Assembly (NCBI RefSeq): GCF_036884655.1
Contig: NC_088359.1
Span: forward strand, 15,729,501-15,793,500
Direction of reading: 5' to 3'
Origin: Musa acuminata AAA Group
Lineage: Eukaryota > Streptophyta > Magnoliopsida > Zingiberales > Musaceae
DNA length: 64,000 nt
Part shown: positions 22,304 to 33,580 of the stretch, in pieces
Numbering within the stretch: position 1 is the stretch's first letter
Layout: each line of letters begins with the position of its first letter
The notes under the pieces: model-generated
Databases searched by the model: none
What the model was told of the DNA's origin: nothing
The model's input: the letters and a program-made list of their open reading frames with translations, nothing else
Translations under genes and position numbers: made by a program

Positions 22304-23500
22304 CCACCGACCACCACTACCTTCTCAACCGAGAAGGAAACTCTACTTCCAGCCACCGACCACCACTGCCTTCTCCACCGCTACCACTGCCAGTCGCCAC
22401 AATCTTCTCCTCGTCGATCCCAGCCCTTGGCGAGGTAACCACCGCCGCTGCCTCCTTCTCCACCGCTGCCCGCTCCCCTTGGGTCGCAACCGTAGCCGCT
22501 CGACCTACCCTCCATGGCGATCGTTGGTGACGTTGCTCCTAGCCGCGCCACCACCGCGGCCTCCTTCTTCACTTCCGCACCGCCATTGCTAGCATCGCCA
22601 GTAGCTCCAGCTGTGGTGCGATGGAAATAGAGTACCCTATTTCCCCTTTCCAGCATCGCAACTTCCCAACCAGCGACGACCCTCGCTGCCTCCTTCTCCA
22701 CCACCGCCACTGCTTCCTGACCGCTTGATCACCGCTGCCCGCCTCCCAGCCGCAACCCTAGCCATGCCCCCCCCCCCCCCCCCCCCCCTTGGGTCGCAGC
22801 CGCAGCCCCTCGTTGCAATGGTTGCAGAAAAAGAGCTTCCACTATTGCTGCAACCCCGTCGATTCCTGCCGCAACCCTCGCTGCCTCCTTCTCCACCACC
22901 ACCGTGGCACTTCGGCCAGCAACCACTACTGCTGCCAGCCACCATGCCTTCTCCTCAACCTCTCGTGATCCTTCCAGCCAACCCCTTCTGTGTTGCGACA
23001 AAAACAGAGCACGCAGCAAACACCGTCGCATGCAGCAACAAAAAATAGTGCATCCTCTACTACCGCAGCTATTGATTGTAACCATCTCTGCCGCTGCTCC
23101 TAGCCAACGACCAACCCCTCATTCTGCAGCAACTGCCCTCTAGCAGCACACACAGCAACCACAGTAAGTACGCTGCCCGGTCTCAACTCCAGCAGCGCAC
23201 GCACCACCGATTCCTCTTCTCAACCCCGTCCACTTCAACACTGCCTCCCCCTTGCTTAGCATCTTCTACCACAACCATAGGTTGCCATCACCGCAGCCTC
23301 AACCCCGCTGCCCGGCGATTGCCTCTTGGGTCACAGCAGTAGTTGCCATATCGACGCAGTCACCTTCCAGCCTCGACGCTCTCACCCGATGCAGCAACAG
23401 AAACAGGGCATCAACTCTTCCTCCAATACAGCGATCGTAGCACTGCCCTCGACGTCCACCTTCTCAGCAACTTTGCATCAACAATGTTGATGCCCTTAAC
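22304..23500 (+). other. B1 leader continued: GC-rich, low complexity
   Basis: It is rich in CCACC, GCTGC and CCGCC words, with a 22-C run at 22767-22788. Short phrases such as ACAGAAACAGAGC recur (e.g. 22840s, 23000s, 23395s). The B2 leader at 50493-51640 has the same texture and phrases. ORFs here are Pro/Ser-rich composition artefacts on both strands. I treat it as a long untranslated leader. Confidence 0.6.
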
Positions 23501-23514
23501 TGACATCAAAAACA

Positions 23515-24334
23515 GGAGTTGAGATTACAGATTTGCAATCATACATAATAGATACTAATAATTCAATGAAAGCACTAATGGAAGCATTGAAAACCAGAAT
23601 TGAGAATCGTCTACAAGAAACCCTTCATGATTTCAAAAAGAGCCTAATGGAGAGCCTCAGCAAATTTCAATAAGATGGGGGCTCAAGTTCTACGTTGCAC
23701 AGATATGAAAATACAGGAAAAGGGCCCCAAGATTGTGACACTAATTACTCACACATGAAGGTGGAATTTCGTAGATGGAAAGATGGAGATCTGACAATTG
23801 GATCTCTAAGGGACAAAATTATTTTCGTTTTCACAGAACCCTAGAAGAATCCAAGGTAGAAGTGGTCTCAATCCAACTCGAGGGAGATGCACTCTAGTGG
23901 TACGATTGGTATGAAACTGTCTACGGAGTTCCTTTGTGAGAGAAGTTCAAAAAAGAGCTTCTTGTTCGATTTAGCCCATCCGAATATGAGAATGTTGATG
24001 GCTAGCTTACCAAAATTCGTCAAACTTCCACAGTGTTGGAATATCAGAGTAGATATGAAAGATTGTTAAATCAAGCTAGAGATTGGTCGGAACGACAGCT
24101 TCTGGATACATTTATTGAAGGGCTTAATCCAGAGATTCGATGTGAAGTTAAAGCTCGTCAACCCCGCACCATGATAGCTGCGATTTCATTTGCATGCCTG
24201 CATGAGGAAAAAATCAGCATGGAATATCATCAAAACAGAGGTGTCAATAAATAAGTGATTAGCAAGCAGCACACCCCATCTACTCCTAGTCGAAATCCTA
24301 TCACTTGCAAACTAACCCAAGAAGATCTTAAAGA
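23515..24334 (+). pseudogene. B1 gypsy gag (N-terminal and capsid part), degenerate
   Basis: The recognisable Ty3/gypsy Gag core is LEYQSRYERLLNQARDWSERQ, DTFIEGLNPEIRCEVKARQP and a preceding FKKELLVRFSPSEYENVDG with a TAG inside it (retrotransposon gag domain). Stops occur throughout 23640-24005. It ends in LTQEDLK, immediately before element C, and continues at 30341 with the zinc knuckle. Confidence 0.85.
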
Positions 24335-24832
24335 TGTAAGAAATCACTGAAACAAACTTGTGTTTCTAAATCATTATAATAGAAACACAATAAAAACTAA
24401 TGCGGAAACAAAATAGCGTACCTCCAACCATTATTGTCAAAAATTTATGTAGAGGTTTCTTCTTGAACTTTGGCACTTCTCGGCTCAGAACTCTCGCTTT
24501 AGATGGTGTTGGAAAGCCTTTTTGCTTCAAAGAGATGATTGAGCCCAAGGACCAAAATCCTCATGTATATAGATATTCTCCCATCGAGAACATTTATCAT
24601 CACCAATTCATAACGTTCAAGAATTAATCCAAATTTATAACGTTTGGACCATAATGAAGAACTTTAATGATATTAAATATTTAATTTAATAATAACAGTT
24701 TCATGTATAAAGAATAAAAAATTAAAATCATTTAAATCATAATAAATGAAGAAATTCATGATAATGAATTATGAATCTTAATGAGAATAGTTATATTATT
24801 ATTAAATTAGATATTTAATAATAACGATTACA
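24335..24832 (-). repeat. C 3' LTR
   Basis: It is AT-rich, starts TGTAAGAAATCACTG and ends AACGATTACA. It matches 29839-30335 with scattered substitutions. The following 24833-25110 holds the polypurine tract and AT-rich 3' noncoding DNA. Confidence 0.92.
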
Positions 24833-25110
24833 TTCTCCCACTTGGTCCATACGTTTATCTTAATAATTTGAATTAATCTTTCTCGAACAACTTTCTTAAG
24901 AAATAAATACATGAATCATAGCGATAAGTCCTCTAAGAGCGAGTATTATCATCCATGTATCACGATGTATTTAGTTTCTTAATCTTAATGTGGTAATATT
25001 ACTTAATGAATAAACCTTATGTTTATTCTTGGTCCAGTAACAATATATTTTCTCAAAATAATGTGTAGATGAATGAGAAAATATCACAATATATAAGAGT
25101 TTCAATATCA

Positions 25111-28100
25111 TTACAAAGTGGAACCAAGTCCCATTTTCTCTACATGATCCTTGAATTTCAGAGGTAGCATACCTTTAGTCAAAGGATCAGCAATCATTAA
25201 TTCAGTGCTAATATGCTCAATAACCACTTTCTTTTCTTTTACACATTCTCTTATGGCTAAATACTTAATGTCGATGTATTTACTTCGACTTCGACTTTTA
25301 TTATTTTTAGCCATAAAGATAGCAGCTGAATTATCACAGAAAGTTTTTAATGACCTAGAAATAGAATCCATGATTCTAAGCCCAAAAATGAAACTCTTAA
25401 GCCATACACCATGTGAAGTAACCTCAAAACAGGAGAGAAACTCAGCTTCCATTGTATAAGTAGCAGTCAAGGTCTGTTTAGCGCTTTTCCAAGAAATAGC
25501 TCCACCAGCCATCATAAAAATATATCCTATTATTGATTTACGAGAATCAACACAATCGGCGAAGTCTGAATCTGAGTAACCAATCACATCTAGATTGTTT
25601 GTATGTCTATACATAAGCATGTAATCTTTGGTTCCTTGTAAATACCTCATCACTTTTTTTACAGCTCTCCAATGGTCCATACCTGGATTACTCTGATATT
25701 GACCTAGCATCCCCACAATAAATGCAATATCATGTCTAGTACAGACCTAAGCAAACATAAGGCTTCCTACGACAAAAGCATATGAGATGTTTTTCATTGA
25801 TTCCCTTTCAAAGTTATTCTTTGGGCATTGGTTCAAATTGAACCTATCACCTTTCATAATGGGAGCAACACTTGGTGAATAATCCTTCATCCGAAATCTT
25901 TCTAAAAGTTTATCAATATAGGTTTCTTGTGATAGACCTAAAATGCCTCGAGGTCTATCTCTATGGATCTTAATGTCAATGACATAAGATGCTTCACCCA
26001 TATCCTTCATATCAAAATTTTTAGAAAGGAAATGTTTCACCTCATGCAGCAAACCCTTATTGTTGGTTGCAAGCAAAATATCATCTACATATAAAACAAG
26101 GAAACATATTTTACTCCCACTAACCTTCTAGTATATGCATTGATCCATGAGATTTTCAACAAATCCGAATGAAGAAATCACTTCATGAAATTTAAAATGC
26201 CATTGGCGGGAGGCTTGTTTTAAGTCGTATATAGACTTCCTAAGCTTGCAAACCAAGTGTTCACTAATGCTAGAGGAGAAACCTTCAGGTTGTTTCATAT
26301 AAACCTCTTCCTCTAGATCTCTATTAAGAAATATTATTTTCATATCCATTTGTTGCAATTTAAGGTCAAAATGAGCAACTAATGCCAAAATTATTCGTAG
26401 AGAATCTTTTTTAGATATAAGAGAAAACGTCTCCGTATAATTGATTCCCTCTTTTTGAGTAAATCTCTTTGCAATAAGTCTTCTTGCCTTGTACCTCTCA
26501 ATGTTGCCTATCGAATCTTTCTTAGTTTTAAAGACTCATTTGCAACCAATAGCCTTTGCTTCATTAGGCAACTCTACAAGATCCTAGACTCCATTGCTCA
26601 TCATGGAATTCATCTCTTCTTTCATGGCATCATGCCATAAATTTGATTCTTTGCAACTCATGGCTTGTAAAAATGTTTTAGGATCATTTTTGGCTCGAAT
26701 ATTATAATCAAATTCTTATAGATATACAACATAATCACTAGGAATTACTGATATTTTATTTCTAGTAGATCTTCTTAATGTTGTACCAATGGTTCCTTGA
26801 GTAACTTGCGGTTCAACTAGTTGTTCAGGAGCTTATTGTAATTCCTGAACTACTTATTCTATTAGAATACTATCAACAACTTGTGGAATTTCAATGATTG
26901 GTTGTTCAGCACTAGTTTGTACTTGAGGAGTGCTATGAACTATAACCAATCTATCATTTGATGTGGAAAGTTGAGATTATATATGATCATGCTTGGTAAC
27001 TATGTTCCTGAAATGATCGCTCCCACTAATCACATCATCCATAAGAAATTTAGCGTTTCTTGATTCCACAATCCTAGTTATGTGAGATGGACAATAAAAT
27101 CTATAACCTTTAGACTTTTCGGCATATCCAATGAAATACCCACTAATAGTCCTCGGGTCCAATTTATTCTTTTGTGGATTATATATCCTGACTTCAGACG
27201 GACATCTCCAAATGCGCATATGTCGCAAACTCGGTTTCCAACCTTTCCACAATTCAAATGGTGTCTTTTATACAGCCTTGATTGGAACTCGGTTTAATAT
27301 ATACACAGCCGTCTTTAGTGCTTTAGTCCACAATAACTTAGGAAGATTGGAGTTGCTAAGCATACTCCACACTATGTCTAATAATGTTCGGTTTCTTCTT
27401 TCTGCAACACCATTCTGGTATGGAGAACTAGGCATAGTGTATTGGGCAATAATCCCTTGTTCTTAAAGAAACTTAGTAAAAGGACCAGGTGCTTGTCCAT
27501 TTCTAGTATATCTGCCATAATATTCTCCACCCCTATCTGGTCTCACAATTTTAATTTGCTTACCACATTGGTTCTCAACTTCAGCCTTAAAGACTTTGAA
27601 GACATCCAATGCTTCATTTTTGTTATGAAGCAAATATATATACATATATCGTGAGTAATCATCTATAAAGGAGATGAAGTATTTCTGACTATGTATGTCC
27701 ATGACTGGACAACATATATCAGTATGAATTATCTCTAATAAGTCTGAACTCCTATTAGCACCATTTTTAGATTTATTGGCCTGCTTTCCCTTAATACAGT
27801 CCACACAAGTCTTCAAATTAGTAAAATATAGAGTACTATGTACCCCATCTTTAACTAATCTTTTAATTCTCTCTATGGAGATATGTTCTAATCTCCAATG
27901 TCATAATATAGAGGAGTCTTCATTAATATTACACCTCTTAATGCCAACATGAACATACATTGAACTTTGAGTATTATCATTTTGTAATAAAATACGGTAA
28001 AGACCATCAGACAAAATACAATTCGCAACACAATCAGAATTATATAATAAATAAAATGATGTATCTTTAAAATTAAAGGAATACCCAAATGGTACGAGTT

Positions 28101-29185
28101 TGGAAACAGAAATTAAGTTTCGTGAGAAACTTGGTCCATAAAAGGTCCTTTCTATTTTAAAACAAAACCACTACTTAAAGTTAAAATGCATGTTCCAATT
28201 ACTTTCTCATGTGAGCCCATCTTATTTCCTGATAAGATGTTTTGCTCACTTCCCACTAACTTCCTTAGGTTTTGTATACCCTGCAAAGAGTTTGCAATAT
28301 GGATTATTGATCCAGAGTCAATCCACCAGGTATTAATATTAACATTGACCATATTAGATTCATAACATATATATGAGGTTGGTTTACCTTTCTTTTTAAG
28401 CCACAGTTGGAATTTCGTGCATTCCTTCTTCATGTGCCCCTTTCTTTTACAAAAGAAACACCTTGCTTCTTTCTTGATATCAGCTTGGGGTGGTATTTTA
28501 CCTTTTCCCTACTGATGAGCTTTCTAATTGGCTTGATGTTTGTCAGTTTTGTTCTTCCCGCGAGTGGTAACCACCAATACACTCTCACCCAATTCCATCA
28601 CTAGCCTCTCTTCTTCTTGAACACACATGGTCATTAATTCATTGATTGCCCATTTGTCCTTATGTGTATTGTATGAAATTTTAAAAGGGCCATATTGAGG
28701 TGGAAGGGTGTTCAGAATATAATGCACCAAGAAGGATTCTGACATATTAACCTCAAGTTTGTTAAGTTGAGCTGCAATATCTCGCATTTGCATTATATGC
28801 TCATGCACACCCTTTATGTTGGTGTATCTAAGGGATGAAAATTTCATAATAAGGGTACTTGCTAGTGCCTTTTCCGAAGTGACAAATTACTCATCAATAG
28901 CTTGTAGCAAGTCTCGGACATTTTCATGCTGGTCAATGGAACCATGTATGCTAGCAGTTATCTTAGTTTTGATAAACATCACGCTAAGTCTATTAGATCG
29001 CTCCCATCGCTCATATAACACGATCTCAGTTGGAGTGCTGGTATTAGTGACTATAGGTAGTTTGTCTTTTCTTATAGCATAATCGATATCTATCCACCCT
29101 AAATGGAGGAGAACCCTCTCCTTCCATATCTTATAGTTATCACCACTAAGTTCCAGAATATCACATCGTTTATTAGAGAAATTAA
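25111..29185 (-). pseudogene. C gag-pol, multiply interrupted
   Basis: From right to left: the gag domain (CDILELSGDNYKIWKERVLL, MKFSSLRYTNIKGVHEHIMQ), the zinc knuckle CFFCKRKGHMKKEC near 28430-28470, the protease motif WWIDSGSIIHIANS (about 28300-28330), the integrase (DYSRYMYIYLL, VRPDRGGEYYGRY), the RT box YVDD (complement of 26080-26091) with LSKNFDMKDMGEASYV, and RNase H (YSDSDFADCVDSRKS, TMEAEFLSCFEV, CDNSAAIFMAKNNK), ending LKFKDHVEKMGLGSTL at 25111. Stops and frameshifts break it into at least eight ORFs; for example, there are stops inside gag near 28890 and 28523. The wording of these motifs is typical of TNT1-94-like elements. Confidence 0.9.
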
Positions 29186-29838
29186 CAGTTTGAGAAACTG
29201 CATAAAATCAAACATGCTTATGTCAAAATTAGAAGCTTAATAGTTTAAATAACATGTTTTACCATTGTGAAACATGCCAAAAATATGAATCTTATGACAT
29301 AAAAATTGCTTGTGGGCTAAATTTCTAATTCAAATAGATTCAAATGGTCTTTATGAGAAAACTATCAAATTATATTCTAATTCATAATCCTTGTGGGTAA
29401 ATTATGAAAATAATCTGATATTTTATCTTGATTAATTATATTAAATATAATAAAAGATCCTATGGGATAACAATTATTATATGAAATATAATCAATCACA
29501 ATATGCTGTCTAATTACTTATGTGATCGTTATTTTAACTTTATATATAATTTTAATTAATTAAGGATGCTGTGGCTAATTCTTAATTAATTAAGATTATA
29601 TGGATCACTAGACATTTTAAACATAAAAAATTTGCTCATAAGCATAATTTTATATAACTAAATATGCATACATAATATGAGCATTTTACCGACTAAAATG
29701 TTAAAAATGATATTTCCTCATGATTTTCAATAAAATATATCAAGTTTCCAAGAAAAAACCAAAATCAAATCATTTTCATGGCATAAAAATGAAAACTATT
29801 TCATATCAAGGCAGAGGTCAAAAGGCTTTGATACTAAA
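29186..29838 (-). other. C leader and PBS
   Basis: About 650 bp of AT-rich DNA with no ORF, ending in the primer-binding site next to the 5' LTR. Confidence 0.7.
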
Positions 29839-30335
29839 TGTAAGAAATCATTGAAACCAACTTGTGTTTCTAAATCATTATAATAGAAACACAATAAAAA
29901 CTGATGGGAAAACAAAATAGCGTACCTCCAGCCATTATTGTCAAAAATTTCTGCAGAGTTTTTTTCTTGAACTTTAGCACTTCTCAGCTCAGAACTCTCG
30001 CTTTAGATGGTGTAAGAAAGCCTTTTTGCTTCAAAGAGATATTGAGCACAGAGACCAAAATCCTCATATATATAGATGTTCTCCCATCAAGAACATTTAT
30101 CATCACCAATTCATAATGTTGAAGAATTAATCTAAATTTATAACTTTTGGACCATAATGAAGAACTTTAATGATATTAAATATTTAATTTAATAATAATG
30201 GTTTCATGTATAAAGAATAAAAAATTAAAATCATTTAAATCATAATAAATGAAGAAATTCATGATAATGAATTATGAATCTTAATGAGAATAGTTATATT
30301 ATTATTAAATTAGATATTTAATAATAATGGTTACA
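29839..30335 (-). repeat. C 5' LTR
   Basis: The partner of 24335-24832; it ends AATGGTTACA before the AAAGA duplication. Confidence 0.92.
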
Positions 30336-30340
30336 AAAGA

Positions 30341-30955
30341 AAGATCAACGAAGGGTTTGTGCTGCCATTACGATGAAAAGTGGAGTAAGTAGCACCGATG
30401 CAAACAAGGGCAACTTCTGATGATTGAACCAATTGAAGAGAAGCCGAAAGCTAAGAATGTGGACTCCGATCATGATGGTATAAATTCTAATGAAGATGTT
30501 GAACCTACAATGCATACAATGCATACATTAGCCGACTACTCTAACTTGCAAATTATGAAAGTTGGTGGAACTTTAGAGCATCAGCCTATTATAGTTTTGA
30601 TTGATACTGGTAGCATTAACAATTTTATAGACAGTAAGACTGTTGATCGATTAGCCCACTACATTGAAGACTATGATAGATTCGAAGTAAAGATCATTTA
30701 TGGACTGATTTTCACTTGTGATAGCAAAGGTTCAAAGATAAAATTAATTATATAGGGCCAGAAGTTTCTTGCAACGATTACTACATCGAAAGATCGACCT
30801 GTTGCTTATACTTTAAAAAAATGGATACCATATTTACTTGATCAACGGGTTATGATATGTTGTAGATAGTTTATGACTAAAGTGCTAAAAGAGAAGCTCC
30901 CCGAGATTGATGCTGCTCAGCCTTGAGGACAACGCTGATTTGAAGAGTGAGGAAT
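30341..30955 (+). pseudogene. B1 gypsy zinc knuckle, aspartic protease and residual pol tail
   Basis: It continues the gag interrupted by C. CCHYDEKWSK then TAG then HRCK is a CCHC knuckle with an internal stop, followed by LLMIEPIEEKPK. The protease active site is IVLIDTGSINNFIDSKTV (DTGS at 30603-30614). TAG-broken sequence after 30752 jumps to a short tail, SLEDNADLKSEEL (about 30918-30955), which resembles the extreme C-terminus of gypsy integrase. Nearly all of RT, RNase H and integrase is missing between them. Confidence 0.82.
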
Positions 30956-31383
30956 TGTTAGGATCCTTTTTCTGAGCTTTGAATAATGTTTATTGAGTCT
31001 GTTTAGTTCAGTTATTAGTTAGAGTGGGGTACAGGTTTATTTAATATTTATTTATTATTAAGAGTCCAAGTCCTAGTGGACTCTAAATGGAACTCTATAA
31101 ATAGTGATGTAACCCTTTCTTTTGAGAATCAATCAATCAATCAATGAAATGTCATTCCACTCTATGGACAAACCGTAGGAGGCCGATCCCCTCGAAGTGA
31201 TCAAGGAGGGCCAATCCCCTCGAAGTGATCAAAGAGGGGTCGATCCCCTCGAAGCGATCAAGGATGCCGAACCCCTCGAAGCGATCATTATCATTTTCTC
31301 CCCTTTCTTCCACGATAAAACCTTAGGGTCTTACCATTTGATATCAAAGCATTATCATTTCTTAAGACTTTAGGATCTTATCA
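30956..31383 (+). repeat. B1 3' LTR
   Basis: It starts TGTTAGGATCC and ends GGATCTTATCA, followed by the duplication CTATC (31384-31388). It carries the 27-bp minisatellite (31173-31290) and two LTR-end/PBS copies, the first with GATATCAAAGC. Confidence 0.9.
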
Positions 31384-31398
31384 CTATCATACCCCAAT

Positions 31399-32615
31399 TG
31401 TTGAATCTCGTATTTTGATGATGAAACTAATTGATAATTATGTTTATGTTTAACTGTATTTTGAGTGATGCAGGTCTACTCGATCAGGATTAGACAGTTA
31501 ACGCAGGAGGAATTGACGTTGTGCCGGAGGAGATCACGTTAGGGTATTGGACGGCAGAAGGCTTCGGACGTCGGGCATCGGGCCAAGGAGAGCGGAATTG
31601 CGCCAAGGATATCGGGGTTGCGGAGGTCAACCGCCGATTGGGCAACAAGCCGCAAGAGAGGACGATGCATCGAAGAATCGGACGAAGCGCCAACCAATGA
31701 CGTGCCGGGCAACAAAATGTCAATTCGCGTTGTAATAATTGTCTAGATCGGAGTAGAGTTTTGGCTTGTGTGTGCAGGATTAACTACGATAACGATGAAG
31801 ACATAAAGCGAAACAAAGTGCTGGAGTCAAGCACGAAGGATTCGTTGGGAGTTCGAGAGTTCGATGGAAGTCCGAAGGCTCGTCGGGAATGCTACCGGAA
31901 CTAGCCGAGAATGAGTAGGGAGCTTGCCGAAGGGTTTTTCGGAAGCTCGCCAAAAGGTTCGTCGGAAGTTCACGGAGCTCACCGAGAAAGATCGGAGCTT
32001 GCCAAAGAAGCTCGTTGGAACTCGCCGAGATCAAATCGTGAAGTCTACGAGCTTGCCGGGAGTCCACAGAATGGTTTCCGAGAGTTTGTCGGAAGACCGC
32101 TGGAAGCTCGTCGAAAGAAGTCTTGACTTGCAGACTTTGTAATAGCTTAGAAAATGTCTTTAAATTTATAGTTAGCACGTTAATTAGGGTTAGGATTAGG
32201 TGTTAATCCTATAACCCAAGTAGGGGCCAATTGGGCCCGAGTTCGGACTGGTTTGGGCCAAGTTTGGAGCCCAACCAGTGAGAGGGGTATTCACCCTTCA
32301 CTTTCAAGAGATTTGCTAGTGGAAGGTGGAAGCCTCATCGAAGAGGGGCCTCGCAAGTGCATGTAGGTCATTTGACCGAACCACTTTAAAATCGGCGTAA
32401 TCTCTGGTTTGCGTTTATGTTTATGCATTTATCTTTCTGCAAACCTTTACTTTGCTAAGTTCATTGCCCTTATCTTATTACGTACGCTTTCAACGCAATC
32501 GAAACGGTTTCAAACGAAACATTATTTTTATCGTACGAAAGATTTGTCCAAAACCGAAGTTTTAATCCGCTGCACTAATTCACCCCCCCCTCTTAGTGCC
32601 GCTCTGATCCTAACA
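31399..32615 (+). repeat. G 5' LTR, with promoter region deleted
   Basis: It starts TGTTGAATCTCGTATTTTG and ends GATCCTAACA. It is 375 bp shorter than the 3' LTR. The break is at about 32281 (CAGTGAG joined to AGGGGTATTC). The missing piece corresponds to about 37608-37972 and includes the dyads and the TATA box. Confidence 0.9.
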
Positions 32616-32617
32616 AT

Positions 32618-32629
32618 TGGTATCAGAGC
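32618..32629 (+). promoter_or_regulatory. G primer-binding site
   Basis: TGGTATCAGAGC, complementary to initiator tRNA-Met, two bases after the LTR end. Confidence 0.9.
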
Positions 32630-32665
32630 CACGTTTTTCTACCTTGGTTTAACACCCAAATAGAA

Positions 32666-33580
32666 ATGGCTCTTTACGGCTTTCAAGAGGGTCACTCTCT
32701 CATTCGTCCTCCCTTTTTCAATGGGACGAACTACACTTGTTGGAAAACTCAAATGAGAGTTTTCTTACTTTCTTTGGATTTGAATTTATTACACATAGTC
32801 GAAAATGGATTTGAAATGTCTTCTCTCCCAATGAACCATTGGAATGATTTGGAGAAGAAGATGTTTTCTCTAAATGCAAAGGCTATGAATGCCTTATATT
32901 GTGCACTTGACAAAAATGAATTTAATCGCATTTCGATGTGTGACTCGGCTTTTGATATTTGGAGAACTCTAGAGGTCACTCATGAAGGCACTAGCCGAGT
33001 GAAAGAGTCCAAAATCAATATTCTTATGCATTCTTACGAACTTTTCCGGATGAAACCAAGTGAGTCCATCGGAGACATGTACACCCGGTTCACGGATGTC
33101 ATCAATGGACTCAAAGCTCTTGGTAAAAGTTTTTCTAATTTTGAACTAGTCACTAAAATCTTAAGATCCCTTCCAAAAAGTTGGGATCCAAAAGTTACGG
33201 CCATTCAAGAGGCCAAGGACCTTAAAACATTCCCTCTCGAAGAACTTATTGGGTCTCTAATGACCTACGAAATGAACAATGTGACAAAAAAGAAACTCGA
33301 GAACAACCTTCCAAATGATAGGAAGGATTTGAGACATAGAACACATGAAGACCACTCGAGCATAAGCTCAAGTGATGGTGAACTTAAACTACAAATGAAA
33401 CAAAAATTAAAAAGCAAAAAGAATGGAACTACTTGCTTTGAACGCAAGAAGAACAAAAGTTGGGATGAATTGAGCTCTTCCGAGGAGAAAATCAAGAAAG
33501 GCGAGGTGGCAAACTATGCCTCACCCTCTTTCAACAATGAGGTAATCAAAATCCCACTAATTTATTTCAAAATTACATAA
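32666..33580 (+). CDS. gag: G Gag (304 aa, intact, lacks zinc knuckle)
   Basis: The uninterrupted ORF starts MALYGFQEGHSLIRPPFFNG, 36 bp after the PBS. The start aligns with MAYAGNQEGH of E and D. Residues 1-210 form the copia Gag core (CWKTQMRVFLLSLDLN, NALYCALDKNEFNRIS, WDPKVTAIQEAKDL, EELIGSLMTYEM). Where E has CYECKKPGHYKSDC, this protein reads TCFERKKNKSWDELSSSEE: the first Cys-X2 remains as CFE, then about 19 residues including the knuckle are missing. The heptad-rich C-terminal half and second knuckle are also absent. It would be a structural capsid protein that could co-assemble with Gag from autonomous relatives. It is the only undamaged retroelement ORF in the window. Confidence 0.88.
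   Translation: MALYGFQEGHSLIRPPFFNGTNYTCWKTQMRVFLLSLDLNLLHIVENGFEMSSLPMNHWNDLEKKMFSLNAKAMNALYCALDKNEFNRISMCDSAFDIWRTLEVTHEGTSRVKESKINILMHSYELFRMKPSESIGDMYTRFTDVINGLKALGKSFSNFELVTKILRSLPKSWDPKVTAIQEAKDLKTFPLEELIGSLMTYEMNNVTKKKLENNLPNDRKDLRHRTHEDHSSISSSDGELKLQMKQKLKSKKNGTTCFERKKNKSWDELSSSEEKIKKGEVANYASPSFNNEVIKIPLIYFKIT

Larger units (their letters stand above)
24335..30335 (-). mobile_element. C: TNT1-like copia element, degenerate
   Basis: LTRs at 24335-24832 (498 bp) and 29839-30335 (497 bp) read TGTAAGAAATCA...TTACA on the plus strand. The duplication AAAGA is at 24330-24334 and 30336-30340. The primer-binding site in complement (GCTTTGATACTA, 29825-29836) adjoins the right LTR. A polypurine tract (complement of TCTCCCAC, 24834-24841) adjoins the left one, so the element reads leftward. 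Order: gag, protease, integrase, RT, RNase H. Confidence 0.93.
13040..31383 (+). mobile_element. B1: deleted Ty3/gypsy element carrying insertions F and C
   Basis: LTRs at 13040-13501 and 30956-31383 are in the same orientation, with CTATC at 13035-13039 and again at 31384-31388. With F (13653-22303) and C (24335-30335) removed, B1 consists of LTR, PBS, a long GC-rich leader, gag, a zinc knuckle, an aspartic protease and a short pol tail, then the LTR. Most of RT, RNase H and integrase is missing, so it was non-autonomous before it was interrupted. Confidence 0.88.

Noticed and set aside
31392..31398. A clean 5-bp duplication for element G
   Set aside because: The left side reads CCCC then AAT before TGTTG and the right side reads CCCCT after CA; only four bases match, so I do not claim a standard duplication.
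31490..31735. ORFs repeated at 36804-37049 (RLRTSGIGPRRAELRQGYRG and its antisense)
   Set aside because: They lie in the first part of both G LTRs. Their near-identity comes from LTR duplication, and they have no similarity to known proteins that I recognise.
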